64,000 bases of DNA from Maridesulfovibrio sp. (GTDB lineage: Bacteria > Desulfobacterota > Desulfovibrionia > Desulfovibrionales > Desulfovibrionaceae), in assembly GCF_963678865.1 (NCBI RefSeq), contig NZ_OY787459.1:214501-278500 (forward strand), written 5' to 3'. Every line of letters starts with the position of its first letter. Position 1 is the first letter of the stretch. Position numbers and translations under genes: made by a program. This document shows, piece after piece, positions 28,327-37,689 of the stretch. A model generated the notes under the pieces. That model had not been told where the DNA came from, did not search any database, and was given only the letters and a program-made list of their open reading frames with translations.

Positions 28327-28640
28327 CCTTTTGTGAAGATTCGGCGGCCGGGGCTGTTCTCTATATCCCAAAATTTGAGCAGGAAGCTCACTTAACGGCT
28401 ATAGTTAAAAAACTTTTGATACAAGTTTTCCGGATTCTTCAACATTTTTAATCGTAACAATTTATCGCTTCAAGCGGCGAAGCCTTGTAAAAGGTTTTGG
28501 CTTTTTTAAACCCTTTAGTCACAAATCTGCAGGATAGCGGGTTAGGGCGTTGACGAAAGAAAATACTCCGCAGGAGTGTGACACAGGAAGTGGCTAATCA
28601 AGGGGTTTAAGCCGCCGGAGGCATTCTTCGGGAAATAAAA
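28327..28640. other. Intergenic region before purF with repeat fragments
   Basis: No gene is visible. Segments of the dispersed repeat are recognisable: AAGCGGCGAAGCCTTGTAAAA and GGTTTTGGCTTTTTTAAACCC (about 28474-28513), and GGGGTTTAAGCCGCCGGAGGC at about 28600-28621. They look like one B-type repeat whose two arms have been separated by about 90 unrelated bases. A purF promoter must lie here or upstream, but I see no convincing -35/-10 pair. Confidence 0.5.
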
Positions 28641-30032
28641 ATGAAAAAAGAATATTGCGGACTGTTCGGGATTTATGGACATCCTGAAGCGGCGAGAATG
28701 ACCTATTTCGGCCTTTACGCCATGCAGCATCGTGGGCAGGAGTCTGCCGGTATCGTCACTTGGGACGGTGGAACTATCCGTGAACAAAAAGGCATGGGGC
28801 TTGTTGCCGATGTTTTTAATGAACGTCATTTGGGCAAAGAACTCAAAGGTGACATTGCCATCGGGCATATCCGCTACTCCACAACTGGAGCTTCCCTGAT
28901 CAGGAATGCCCAGCCTTTTCTCGTCCGTTTCGGTGAACTGAATCTGGCAATCGCCCATAACGGAAACCTCGTGAACACACTTGAGCTGCGCAAGGAGCTT
29001 GAGGCACAGGGGTCAATTTTTCAGACCACTATGGATTCCGAGGTATTTGTCCATCTGATCGCCAAGAATCTCAACGGTAATACCATTGAAGATGCGATTA
29101 TGAAGGCATGCCGCAAGGTTAAGGGTGCTTTTTCACTGCTGATCATGGCTAATGATAAGATGATCGCCGTGAAAGATCCCAACGGTTTTCGTCCGTTGGC
29201 AATCGGCCGTGTCGGGGATAATTATGTTTTTGCTTCCGAAACCTGTGCCTTTGACCTGATTGATGCCGAGGAAATCCGTCCTCTTAATCAGGGTGAGATG
29301 GTTGTAGTCGAGGGCGGCAAGATGACCTCCTACACCTATTGTGAAAGCGCACCCAAGCGTCAGTGTATTTTCGAATTGATTTATTTTGCCCGTCCTGATT
29401 CCACTGTATTCGGTGAAGTTGTATATGAGCGGCGCAAAAAAATGGGCGCGGTGCTTTCTACCGAACAGCCTGTGGACGTCGATTTCGTCATGCCGTTCCC
29501 GGATTCAGGTAACTATGCTGCTGTAGGTTATTCTCATGAATCAGGCCAGCCTCTTGAACTGGCAATGATCCGCAACCACTACGTAGGCCGTACTTTTATT
29601 CAGCCTTCTCAGGATATGCGTGACTTCAGCGTAAGAGTTAAGCTTAATCCTGTGAAATCCATGATCAAAGGTAAGAAAATCATGATTGTGGAAGATTCCA
29701 TTGTGCGCGGGACAACCACCCGCACCAGAATCAAGAAGCTGCGCGAGCTTGGTGCCCGTGAGATCCACATGAGGGTCAGCTGTCCGGCGATTCGTTTTCC
29801 CTGTTATTACGGAATTGACTTCTCTTCAAAAGGAGAACTTATTGCCGCTAACAGTACTGAAGAGGAAATCGCACGTTTTCTGGGCCTCGATTCCCTGCAC
29901 TACCTGTCCATCGACGGCTTGCTCAGTTCTGTGGGAGAAAAGGATTCCTACTGCCTTGCCTGCTTCAACGGCGATTATCCCATCGCTCCCTGTGAGGGGT
30001 ATGGGAAAATGTGTCTTGAGGATGAGAAATAA
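28641..30032 (+). CDS. purF: Amidophosphoribosyltransferase
   Basis: 463 residues. It catalyses the first step of purine synthesis, PRPP plus glutamine to phosphoribosylamine. The N-terminal nucleophile is C6 in MKKEYCGLFG, exposed after removal of a five-residue propeptide, and HRGQESAGIVT and GHIRYSTTG belong to the glutaminase domain. The PRPP loop IMIVEDSIVRGTTTR lies near 350. CNxC-type cysteines that could hold an Fe-S cluster are not all evident, though CYYG and the C-terminal CLAC...C cysteines (YCLACFNGDYPIAPC) are in the positions used by cluster-bearing PurF. A YkgJ-type gene follows within 25 bases. Confidence 0.96.
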   Translation: MKKEYCGLFGIYGHPEAARMTYFGLYAMQHRGQESAGIVTWDGGTIREQKGMGLVADVFNERHLGKELKGDIAIGHIRYSTTGASLIRNAQPFLVRFGELNLAIAHNGNLVNTLELRKELEAQGSIFQTTMDSEVFVHLIAKNLNGNTIEDAIMKACRKVKGAFSLLIMANDKMIAVKDPNGFRPLAIGRVGDNYVFASETCAFDLIDAEEIRPLNQGEMVVVEGGKMTSYTYCESAPKRQCIFELIYFARPDSTVFGEVVYERRKKMGAVLSTEQPVDVDFVMPFPDSGNYAAVGYSHESGQPLELAMIRNHYVGRTFIQPSQDMRDFSVRVKLNPVKSMIKGKKIMIVEDSIVRGTTTRTRIKKLRELGAREIHMRVSCPAIRFPCYYGIDFSSKGELIAANSTEEEIARFLGLDSLHYLSIDGLLSSVGEKDSYCLACFNGDYPIAPCEGYGKMCLEDEK

Positions 30033-30056
30033 TTTGGCGGGAGCCATTGAATAATT

Positions 30057-30587
30057 ATGAGCGATCCTTTTGTCTGTGCCAGATGTGCCGCCAAGGGGCC
30101 GACATGTTGCGAATTGACCCCCGGGACCGAGGAAGTTTGTTTTCCTGTCTCTGAATATGAACGGGAGCGCATTCTTGAATGCGCTCCCGATTCCGGCGGT
30201 TTTGCCCTTCAGCTTAATACGCCTGTCTTTATTGAAAATATGCTCAGGCTTTTTCCGGGACAACGCAGGATGGTGAAAAAACTTTTTCCTCCCGGTGGTA
30301 CTCATTACCGGTTGGAGGTTTCATCCGGAGGAAAATGTCTGTTTCTCGGTGACGAAGGGTGTATTCTTCCCAAAAAAGCCCGGCCCTTGTATTGCCGGCT
30401 TTTTCCTTTTTGGACGGATGCTAACGGACGTATTACATTACTGGAAGTTGAAGGCTGTCTTGCGCAACAGGAAAACCGGACTCCGGGAAAACTTTTCAAG
30501 GCTCTCGGAGTAACACAGTCTGAGGTTCGTGAATTACACGGTCAATTACGAATAGCCTGGGGTATTGTTTCCCATGCAGACGACTGA
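30057..30587 (+). CDS. YkgJ-family cysteine-cluster protein
   Basis: 176 residues. Cysteines are arranged as CARC...TCC near the N-terminus and GKCLFL..EGCILP..ARPLYCRLFPFW around 97-126, the pattern of YkgJ/CxxCxxxCC proteins thought to bind zinc or an Fe-S cluster. The biochemical function is unknown. It lies between purF and the penicillin-binding protein gene with small gaps, suggesting one operon, though no functional link is evident. Confidence 0.8.
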   Translation: MSDPFVCARCAAKGPTCCELTPGTEEVCFPVSEYERERILECAPDSGGFALQLNTPVFIENMLRLFPGQRRMVKKLFPPGGTHYRLEVSSGGKCLFLGDEGCILPKKARPLYCRLFPFWTDANGRITLLEVEGCLAQQENRTPGKLFKALGVTQSEVRELHGQLRIAWGIVSHADD

Positions 30588-30599
30588 AGAGAATCATAA

Positions 30600-33011
30600 A
30601 TGAAAAAAATATATAAAATCCTTCTGATTGTGACGCTGGTGATGGGGATTCTCGGTGTCGGTTCGATGGCTGGACTTTATTACTGGGCGTCCAGTGATCT
30701 GCCCGGTTTTAAAAACATTACTGACTATAATCCCCCGCTGGTTACAACTGTATATTCCCGCAACCATAAGGTTCTCGGCTATTTTTATAAGGAAAAACGT
30801 TTTCTGGTCCGTATGGACGAGATGACCCCGCTGTTGCCCAAAGCCTTTCTGGCTGCGGAAGATGCCTCCTTTTATCAGCATGACGGTGTTGATTTTACCG
30901 CTATTTCCCGTGCATTCGTTGCCAACATGAAGAGCGGTGCCAAAACTCAGGGCGGGAGTACCATTACCCAGCAGATCATCAAGCGTCTGCTGCTTTCTCC
31001 CGAAAAGAGTTACAAGCGTAAGATCAAGGAAGCCATTCTCGCATTTCGTCTGGAGCATTATCTTGAGAAAGATGAAATCCTGACCATTTATTTGAACCAG
31101 ATTTATCTCGGCGCAGGCGCTTACGGCGTCGAAGCCGCCGCCCGTACGTATTTCGGTAAGCATGTCGGTGAGCTCAGTATTGCTGAATGTGCCTTGCTGG
31201 CCGGATTGCCGCAGGCTCCCAGCCGTTATGATCCCCTGCGTCATCCGGAAAAAGCTAAAGCCCGTCAGCTCTACGTTCTCGGACAGATGTATGAGCATAA
31301 CTGGATTTCACGCGATGAGTACAACAAGGCTGTTGAAGAACAGTTGGTCTATAAAAGCATGGAAGATCCTTCATGGAAACATGGCCCGTATTTTCTAGAA
31401 GAGGTCCGGCGTTGGCTGATCGATAAATATGGAGAGGAGACTGTCTACAAGGGCGGTTTGAATGTATACACCACCTGTGACATCAAGCATCAGGATGCAG
31501 CGGACGAGGCGGTGAGAGAAGGACTTGAGGCTTCTACCATGCGTCGTGGCTGGAGAGGGCCTTTGCTGGAACTCAAACCTGCAGATTATGCCGGATTCCT
31601 CGCTTCTGAAGTTCTTCCGGAGTCGGACCTGCGTCCTGGCAAGTGGGTGAAAGTTCTGGTGACCAAAGTTGAAAGCAAAGAGGCTGCTGTTAAGTTTGGG
31701 AAATATGCGGCCACTATGCCGGTTACCAGCATGAAGTGGTGCCGTACTCCGGATGTGAAAAAAGCCCCAGAAGATGTCCGTCCCCAGAAGGATGCCACTA
31801 AAATCCTCAAAAAGGGTGATGTGGTCTGGGCAAGACTTGATAAAGCTTTTTTCAAGGATGGAAGCGAAGTTAATTTTAATCAGGTTGATCCTGATACCGA
31901 TACCCTTGGTGATGTAAGTTGGCTGGTATCTTTGATGCAAAAGCCCGTGGTGCAGGGGGCTCTTGTCTCCATGGATCCCAAGACAGGGGATGTGCTGGCC
32001 ATGGTCGGCGGCTATTCTTTCGGCGGGAGTGACGGTAGTCAGTTTAACCGCGCAACACAGGCCAGGCGTCAGCCCGGTTCAGCTTTCAAGCCCATTGTAT
32101 ATTCCACAGCCATGGATAACGGTTTTACTCCGGCATCCATTCTGATGGATGCACCTTTTGTCTATACAGATATGGAGGCCGGAAAACTCTGGAAACCAGA
32201 GAATTTTGAAGGTGTTTTTTACGGTCCGACCCTGCTGCGTACTGCACTGGTCAAGTCCAGAAACCTCGTGACCATCCGTCTTGCCCGTAAGATGAGTATC
32301 GACAAGATCATCCAGCGCGCCAAAGACATGGGACTTGAGAGTGAATTCCCGAGAGACCTTTCCGTGGCACTCGGTTCTGCATCCGTAACCCTGCTTAATA
32401 TGGTTGAGGCCTACTCGACATTTGCACGGGGCGGGTCAAGAGTAAAAGCCCGTCTGGTACTCTCGGTAAACAGTGCATGGGATGAGCTGCTTTACGATTC
32501 TAAGCCGGAAGTAGTTGACGCCATCAGTCCTCAGACTGCCTACATCATGTGTAATTTGATGAAGGAGGTTGTGCAGCACGGAACGGGTTGGAGAGCTAAA
32601 GTCCTGCGCCGTCCTGTAGCCGGTAAAACCGGAACTACCAACAACGAACAGGATGCATGGTACATGGGTTTTTCCCCTTATCTGGTAACCGGGGTTTTTG
32701 TAGGATTTGACCAGTTGACTCCCATGGGTAAGTGGGAAACAGGTTCCCGTGCGGCCAGTCCGCTCTGGGTTTCTTATCGAATGAAAGTGGAGAAGGATTA
32801 TCCTTATGAGGATTTTCCGCAGCCAGAGGGTGTGGTTATGGCCAAGATCGATGCTGCTTCCGGTCTGCTAGCCGGACCAGGCTCAACTAAGACCTTTTTC
32901 CTGCCCTTTAAGGAAGGCACTCAGCCCACAAGGACCGCAACCGGTTCCGGTGAAGAAGGAGAGTCCGGTGGCGGAGGTTCCAGTGAGGATCTGTTCAAAC
33001 AGACCTTTTAG
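30600..33011 (+). CDS. Class A penicillin-binding protein (PBP1a type)
   Basis: 803 residues. A short cytoplasmic start and one membrane helix (about 6-29) are followed by a GT51 glycosyltransferase with AAEDASFYQHDGVDF near 82-96, GGSTITQQ and RKIKEAILAFRLE. A transpeptidase follows with the SxxK motif in QPGSAFKPIVY near 493, an SRN-type triad in VKSRNLVT and the KTGTTN motif near 676. Between them is the OB-like insertion of PBP1a. It polymerises and crosslinks peptidoglycan at the periplasmic face. The C-terminal 30 residues are Gly/Ser rich. A bidirectional terminator follows. Confidence 0.93.
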   Translation: MKKIYKILLIVTLVMGILGVGSMAGLYYWASSDLPGFKNITDYNPPLVTTVYSRNHKVLGYFYKEKRFLVRMDEMTPLLPKAFLAAEDASFYQHDGVDFTAISRAFVANMKSGAKTQGGSTITQQIIKRLLLSPEKSYKRKIKEAILAFRLEHYLEKDEILTIYLNQIYLGAGAYGVEAAARTYFGKHVGELSIAECALLAGLPQAPSRYDPLRHPEKAKARQLYVLGQMYEHNWISRDEYNKAVEEQLVYKSMEDPSWKHGPYFLEEVRRWLIDKYGEETVYKGGLNVYTTCDIKHQDAADEAVREGLEASTMRRGWRGPLLELKPADYAGFLASEVLPESDLRPGKWVKVLVTKVESKEAAVKFGKYAATMPVTSMKWCRTPDVKKAPEDVRPQKDATKILKKGDVVWARLDKAFFKDGSEVNFNQVDPDTDTLGDVSWLVSLMQKPVVQGALVSMDPKTGDVLAMVGGYSFGGSDGSQFNRATQARRQPGSAFKPIVYSTAMDNGFTPASILMDAPFVYTDMEAGKLWKPENFEGVFYGPTLLRTALVKSRNLVTIRLARKMSIDKIIQRAKDMGLESEFPRDLSVALGSASVTLLNMVEAYSTFARGGSRVKARLVLSVNSAWDELLYDSKPEVVDAISPQTAYIMCNLMKEVVQHGTGWRAKVLRRPVAGKTGTTNNEQDAWYMGFSPYLVTGVFVGFDQLTPMGKWETGSRAASPLWVSYRMKVEKDYPYEDFPQPEGVVMAKIDAASGLLAGPGSTKTFFLPFKEGTQPTRTATGSGEEGESGGGGSSEDLFKQTF

Positions 33012-33090
33012 GCAGTTAAAAAGTGTAAGTTATGTTGACAAAATGAGAATTGGCAGAGTTTTGCTAAATAGCCGATTCTGAGAAATAAAG

Positions 33091-33136
33091 AAAAGGCTGG
33101 AACGGCGTGTGTCTATCACGAGTTCCAGCCTTTTTT
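33091..33136. terminator. Bidirectional terminator between the PBP gene and the phosphonate operon
   Basis: AAAAGGCTGGAAC and GTTCCAGCCTTTT form the stem around an 18-base loop, with A and T runs on the outer sides, between two convergent transcription units. Confidence 0.85.
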
Positions 33137-33165
33137 ATTGCTTGCGGATCTACAGGGTGCAGGAG

Positions 33166-34239
33166 CTAAACGGATCCGAAAAATTGCGTAAGTATGGTCA
33201 GTAAGATTTTTTTGTCCGGATTAACCGGATTATTTTTAAGTCGTTCCAGATTGACGTATTCTACGATTCTGCCGTAGACCGATTCTGGAATTCCCAATTT
33301 ATTTATGCTGAACTCCAAGCCGCACCGCTTCATTTTTTCATACCAGAGATCACAGCATTCTTCGGCTGTTTTGCAATTCATTAATTCATATAACCTGCTG
33401 GGAACAGCTTCTTTATTGATTTTGAAAAACAGGCCTGTGAATATTGCCACGGCATGCCCATGTGGGATGTGGTATTTTGTTGTTAAATAATATGAAAAGG
33501 CGTGGGGAGCGGTTGTTTTGCTTATATTGATGGCTTTTCCTGCATAATGAGCCCCCATAGCCATACTTTCTCTGCTTTCTTGATCAGGGTTGAGGACGGC
33601 TTTTTCAAGGTAAGGAAGAATCATGGAAATAGCTTTAGAGGCGTACTCCCGGCTTTCCTTGGTCGCCCCTTTGGCCCAATAAGATTCAATAGCCTGACTG
33701 AGTGCATCAAATCCAGAACATGCTGTAAGGTATGGCGGCATTGAGGAGCTAAGTTCCGGATCGATTGCCACCCCGTCAGGAAGAAGTTTTTCGTGAGCCA
33801 GAGAGTATTTCTGTCCATCCATATAAATGACAGCAAAATGTGTGGCTTCACTGCCCGAACCTGCTGTTGTCGGGGCGCAAAAGAGAGGTAGTGTCCTACT
33901 GATTTCTACTTGCCCTCGAATGGCTTGTCTTAAGTCTTCGTCCAAAGATAATGTTTTGGCCATATCAATGACACTCCCGCCGCCAATGGCCAAGATGGCT
34001 TCAATACCGGAAGATTTAATTGTATGGTATCCTTTGCCTGTCTCTTCAAATTTTACATTGGGTGAAAAATCGGAAAAAAAGACAAGCTCGCTGCTTTGGA
34101 GTTCAGAAATAATTTTGTCTTTTAAGCCGGATTGCTTAAATGATGTTTTGCCGGTTACTACTAATATTTTCCGGTATTTTTGATTTCTTATTTCGGCCAG
34201 AAGTTGTTTCAGGCTTCCTGCACCGCTGAATGTTATCAT
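33166..34239 (-). CDS. Iron-type alcohol dehydrogenase, probable phosphonoacetaldehyde reductase (FomC/PhpC-like)
   Basis: 357 residues of the group III metal-dependent alcohol dehydrogenases. The nucleotide-binding GGGSVIDMAK near 92, PTTAGSGSEAT near 123-133, the metal-ligand region DALSQAIESYW near 180 and HGHAVAIF near 265-272 are visible. The family includes enzymes that reduce phosphonoacetaldehyde to 2-hydroxyethylphosphonate. That substrate is inferred from context: the start overlaps the stop of the phosphonopyruvate decarboxylase gene by four bases (ATGA), and PEP mutase lies upstream. On its own the sequence would also fit another short-chain aldehyde substrate. Confidence 0.85.
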   Translation of the reverse strand: MITFSGAGSLKQLLAEIRNQKYRKILVVTGKTSFKQSGLKDKIISELQSSELVFFSDFSPNVKFEETGKGYHTIKSSGIEAILAIGGGSVIDMAKTLSLDEDLRQAIRGQVEISRTLPLFCAPTTAGSGSEATHFAVIYMDGQKYSLAHEKLLPDGVAIDPELSSSMPPYLTACSGFDALSQAIESYWAKGATKESREYASKAISMILPYLEKAVLNPDQESRESMAMGAHYAGKAINISKTTAPHAFSYYLTTKYHIPHGHAVAIFTGLFFKINKEAVPSRLYELMNCKTAEECCDLWYEKMKRCGLEFSINKLGIPESVYGRIVEYVNLERLKNNPVNPDKKILLTILTQFFGSV

Positions 34240-35348
34240 CGGAAATTTTCCATAAACATTTTTTTGTTTTCCAATGGAGTACTGGTCGGCCTGCCAATGT
34301 CTTTTGATTTGGAGTTATTGGTCATAACCTCCAGGAAACAAAGATTTTCAGCTTCAGCCAGTTTCTTGTCGAGTGTTTCTTCTGACTCAACCCTCGCTGC
34401 TGTAGAGTACCCGCACGCTCTGGCTATCTCACACAGGTCAATTTCTCTGGCAACTGTCGGTTGTCCGCCGGTAGAACCGTGCTCTCCATTGTTGATTACA
34501 ATGTGGATCAGATTGTTTATACCGCTTGAACCGATTGTTGCCATTGCCCCAAGGTGCATGAGGCAGGCCCCGTCACCATCAAGGCAGATTACTTTTTTGT
34601 CTGGGGAATTGGCCGCTATTCCTAAGGCAATGGATGAAGCATGCCCCATGCCGCCTACTGTAAGAAAATCGGTCCCGTGTGAAATTTCGTTTTCTTTTCT
34701 GGTATGAAAGAGTTCTCGGGAAGCCATGCCGGTAGTGGCGACAATCACAGTATTTTCAGTTTGGGCTTTAACAATGCATTCAACTGTCTTTTGCCTGCTC
34801 AGCGGATAGGCCTTGCCTGTACTGTTCTTCTTTGCCGTGTACTCGGAGAAAGTCCCTTTTTTTATCAGCATGGCATAGGGCGAATCATGGTTTTGGAAGA
34901 AAGAAACTGCCTTGAAAAGTTCTGCTTCAATCTCTGAATTTTCGTCGATAACAGAGAAAGGTATCTCGAGATTCTGCAGCATTTCACAGGTTATTCTACC
35001 CTGAAATTTGTGCTGCGGTTCATCTTTAACACCGGGTTCGCCTCTCCAGCCGATCACAAGCAGCATGGGGATTGAGTATATTTCTTTCGCAACCAGCGAC
35101 GTAAGTGGATTAACCGCATTCCCCAACCCTGAATTCTGCATATATACTACCGGGACTCCGGCGGTGGACAGATGGTAACCGATGGCAGCACCGACGGCGG
35201 CACCTTCGTTTACGCATATAGTGTGCTTTAATTCCTCATCATCAGTTGCTGCAGTACAGAAATGCTTCAATGTGGAGTCCGGGACTCCGTAAAATGAGCT
35301 GAAACCTTTCTCTTTGCATATTTCTAGAAAAAAAAGGGGATCAATCAT
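34236..35348 (-). CDS. Phosphonopyruvate decarboxylase
   Basis: 370 residues of the ThDP-dependent decarboxylase family: FYGVPDSTLKHFC and INEGAAVGAAIGYHL-type (here CVNEGAAVGAAIGYHL) at the N-terminus hold the catalytic Glu, QNSGLGNAVNPLTSL is the family signature, and GDGACLMHLGAMATIG...NNGEHGSTGGQPT near 267-305 is the ThDP/Mg site. It makes phosphonoacetaldehyde from phosphonopyruvate, the irreversible step that pulls the PEP mutase equilibrium forward. Only one base separates it from the PEP mutase gene upstream, and the reductase overlaps downstream, so the three are translationally coupled. Confidence 0.93.
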   Translation of the reverse strand: MIDPLFFLEICKEKGFSSFYGVPDSTLKHFCTAATDDEELKHTICVNEGAAVGAAIGYHLSTAGVPVVYMQNSGLGNAVNPLTSLVAKEIYSIPMLLVIGWRGEPGVKDEPQHKFQGRITCEMLQNLEIPFSVIDENSEIEAELFKAVSFFQNHDSPYAMLIKKGTFSEYTAKKNSTGKAYPLSRQKTVECIVKAQTENTVIVATTGMASRELFHTRKENEISHGTDFLTVGGMGHASSIALGIAANSPDKKVICLDGDGACLMHLGAMATIGSSGINNLIHIVINNGEHGSTGGQPTVAREIDLCEIARACGYSTAARVESEETLDKKLAEAENLCFLEVMTNNSKSKDIGRPTSTPLENKKMFMENFR

Positions 35349-35349
35349 T

Positions 35350-36645
35350 TTATTTTGTTCCGGGTATGAGTTCGAGAATTTCTTTGATGCTCATGCAGGT
35401 GTCGTTGCACTCGAAAGATCGTTCGTTTTTAAGTATGGTCCGGGCAACATCCATCATGGCAGGGTATGCGGCACGCAACAGGTGGTTGGCATAAATAACA
35501 ATTTTTACTCCAGCATCAATTAGCTGCTGTTCGTAAACCTGATTGTAGCTGGAAGGGACAGCAATAATGGGAGCTGTATGACCAAGTTCCTGATAGCGCC
35601 GGCAGAATTCAATGATATCTTTTTCTGATTTGCTCTTGGTGTGGATCATTACGCCGTCGGCACCGGCCCCCAGATAAGCGGTGGCCCTTTCAATGGCGTC
35701 ATCTACAGGCTTGTTGAAAATAAGGCTCTCAATTCGGGCAAAAATCATAAAATCCTTACCGACCTGACTTTTCTTCCCGACCTCGATTTTATGGCAGAAA
35801 TCTTCAATGGATGCTTGATACTGTTCAACTTCTGTTCCGAACAGTGAGTTTTTTTTCAGGCCAACTTTGTCTTCAATAACAATTGCAGAAACTCCAAGCC
35901 TCTCAAGCGAACGAACGGTAAATGCCAGATGTTCCGGTTTGCCGCCAGTGTCTCCGTCGTAAATCATGGGTTTTGTGGTGACTTCGAAAATTTCATTTAT
36001 GGTTTGCAGCCGTGAAGTTGTGTCCACCGCTTCAATGTCGGGTTTGCCCTTCATTGTTGAGTCCGTCAGGCTGCTTTCCCAGATGGCGTCGAATTCTACT
36101 ACGCGTCCGTCCTTTTTTACATTTGCGTTTTCAACTATCAGGCCGCTGAGTCCGCTGTGTGCTTCAAGGGTGCGGACAATTGTTTTGTTCGCCAGAAGTC
36201 TTTTGAGCCTTTGCTGGCGTGTTACAGGTGAAACCCCGATTTCTTTGAGCATGCCGTTTAACTGGGTGGAACTGATCCCTTTCGTGTACTCGGGTTCAAT
36301 AAGTTCTCCACCCCATTGGGCGATAGTAGCGATAACTCTTTCCCTGGTCTGCTTTTGCGGTCCTGTTTTCCAGTCATCGCCGTGAACAACGTAATCAGGG
36401 CGGACTTTTTCAAGATTTTCAACGTAATCAAGAGTATGCTGCGGTATGACTTCGGTAACACCCTTGATGTTATTTATGACCATTTCCCGTTGTTCGTAGG
36501 TCATGAACGGGAGTCGTTTGTAACTTGCAATAGCCTTATCTGTCAGTAGTCCGACAACAACTTCCCCATACGATGCTGCAATATTGAGGATGTTCATGTG
36601 GCCGGGATGAATAAGGTCTGCACTCATTCCTACGTAAACTTTCAT
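35350..36645 (-). CDS. Bifunctional cytidylyltransferase-phosphoenolpyruvate mutase (Fom1-like)
   Basis: 431 residues in two domains. Residues 1-140 are a nucleotidyltransferase with HPGH at 13-16 and KGISSTQLN near 122-130, matching the HxGH and ISTT-type motifs of CTP:glycerol-3-phosphate and phosphocholine cytidylyltransferases. Residues 150-431 are PEP mutase with IYDGDTGG and the signature [11 protein letters not shown] near 253-264, which separates true mutases from lyases. PEP mutase forms the C-P bond of phosphonopyruvate. In the fosfomycin enzyme Fom1 the same fusion also makes CMP-2-hydroxyethylphosphonate, which I infer here because reductase and decarboxylase genes follow. An AAGGACC site precedes the ATG. 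No gene for a later fosfomycin step is adjacent. Confidence 0.92.
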   Translation of the reverse strand: MKVYVGMSADLIHPGHMNILNIAASYGEVVVGLLTDKAIASYKRLPFMTYEQREMVINNIKGVTEVIPQHTLDYVENLEKVRPDYVVHGDDWKTGPQKQTRERVIATIAQWGGELIEPEYTKGISSTQLNGMLKEIGVSPVTRQQRLKRLLANKTIVRTLEAHSGLSGLIVENANVKKDGRVVEFDAIWESSLTDSTMKGKPDIEAVDTTSRLQTINEIFEVTTKPMIYDGDTGGKPEHLAFTVRSLERLGVSAIVIEDKVGLKKNSLFGTEVEQYQASIEDFCHKIEVGKKSQVGKDFMIFARIESLIFNKPVDDAIERATAYLGAGADGVMIHTKSKSEKDIIEFCRRYQELGHTAPIIAVPSSYNQVYEQQLIDAGVKIVIYANHLLRAAYPAMMDVARTILKNERSFECNDTCMSIKEILELIPGTK

Positions 36646-36808
36646 GGTCGGTCCTTGGGATCGTAGTTTAATTAATGAAGAAAAAGATAAAACAGTCGTT
36701 TTGCCTGAATAAACCTGACGTTAGTTTCAGACTATACTCCTGCATCGTATAATTAATCAATCCCGGCAGGCCTTTAAAGTTGATTTCAATCCATTTGCAA
36801 ATAAAAAA

Positions 36809-36841
36809 CGGGAAGATGATTTTTGAAAACCATCTTCCCGA
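36809..36841 (-). terminator. Minus-strand terminator between pyrE and the phosphonate operon
   Basis: CGGGAAGATG (36810-36819) and CATCTTCCCG (36831-36840) form a 10-bp stem. Read on the minus strand it is followed by TTTTTTATTT, so it ends transcripts coming from pyrE and isolates the phosphonate operon. Confidence 0.8.
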
Positions 36842-36859
36842 TATGAATCCGGGTAAAAA

Positions 36860-36927
36860 CTATAAAAGTTTTTGGGATTATTAAGCCCTTTTGTAAAAGG
36901 CTTCGGCAGAGCCGCCGAAAGCGTTCT
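36860..36927 (-). repeat. Dispersed palindromic repeat, B-type core, at the pyrE 3' end
   Basis: AAAAGTTTTTGGGATTATTAA, then AGCCCTTTTGT/AAAAGGCTT and GCCGCCGAAAGCGTTCTT. It has the same layout as the copy at 13298-13372 and abuts the pyrE stop codon. Confidence 0.65.
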
Positions 36928-37622
36928 TACTCAGGGTAAGTAGAGATTCCACCGTGAGCGGCGGACCACTCAACAGGGTTGTTGAGGAATTTTTCTACTT
37001 CATCAAGGGACTTGCTGTCGAAGTACTTTTCCTTCTTGGCAACATTGAGGATATCCCACCATGTTGCGAGAGAGAGCATTTCAAGTCCGGCTGCAGCCAG
37101 GGTTTCCTTGGTCTTGGGGAAGATGCCGTAGTGGAAGAGTACGAAGGTGTGAGTTACTTCCGCTCCGGCATGGCGCAGGGCCTGTGCGAAGTTGATCTTG
37201 CTGCGACCGTCGGTGGTCAGGTCTTCAACCAGCAGGACTTTGGAACCTTCTGAAAAATCACCTTCGATCTGGGCGTCACGGCCAAATCCTTTGGGTTTTT
37301 TACGTACGTACTGCATGGGCAGCATGAGGCGGTCGGAAAGCCATGCGGCAAAAGGAATGCCTGCGGTTTCACCGCCGGCAACGCAGTCGATGGATTCAAA
37401 ACCGCATTCACGCAGGATTATGGATGCGCCGAAATCCATCAAGGTATTACGGACGCGGGGGAAGGAAATAAGTTTGCGGCAGTCAATGTAGACCGGGCTG
37501 GCCCAGCCGGAGGTGAACTTGAAGGGTTCATCTGCTCGGAAGTGAACTGCTTCTACTTCAATAAGCATCTTCGCTGTGATTTCAGCGATGGTCTCATTGT
37601 CGGGAAAGCTGGTGGGAACCAT
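36927..37622 (-). CDS. pyrE: Orotate phosphoribosyltransferase
   Basis: 231 residues. It converts orotate and PRPP to OMP in pyrimidine synthesis. The PRPP-binding motif [15 protein letters not shown] lies near 128-142, and [16 protein letters not shown] near 34-49 and [12 protein letters not shown] near 104-115 are family segments. The C-terminus is about 20 residues longer than in E. coli. It sits alone between pyrC and the phosphonate operon, on the same strand as pyrC with a 67-base gap. Confidence 0.95.
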   Translation of the reverse strand: MVPTSFPDNETIAEITAKMLIEVEAVHFRADEPFKFTSGWASPVYIDCRKLISFPRVRNTLMDFGASIILRECGFESIDCVAGGETAGIPFAAWLSDRLMLPMQYVRKKPKGFGRDAQIEGDFSEGSKVLLVEDLTTDGRSKINFAQALRHAGAEVTHTFVLFHYGIFPKTKETLAAAGLEMLSLATWWDILNVAKKEKYFDSKSLDEVEKFLNNPVEWSAAHGGISTYPE

Positions 37623-37689
37623 TTTTTCTCCTTGTGTTATTTGTATCGCGAAAAAAAAGCTGAACCGGAATATAACGGCTCAGCCTTTA

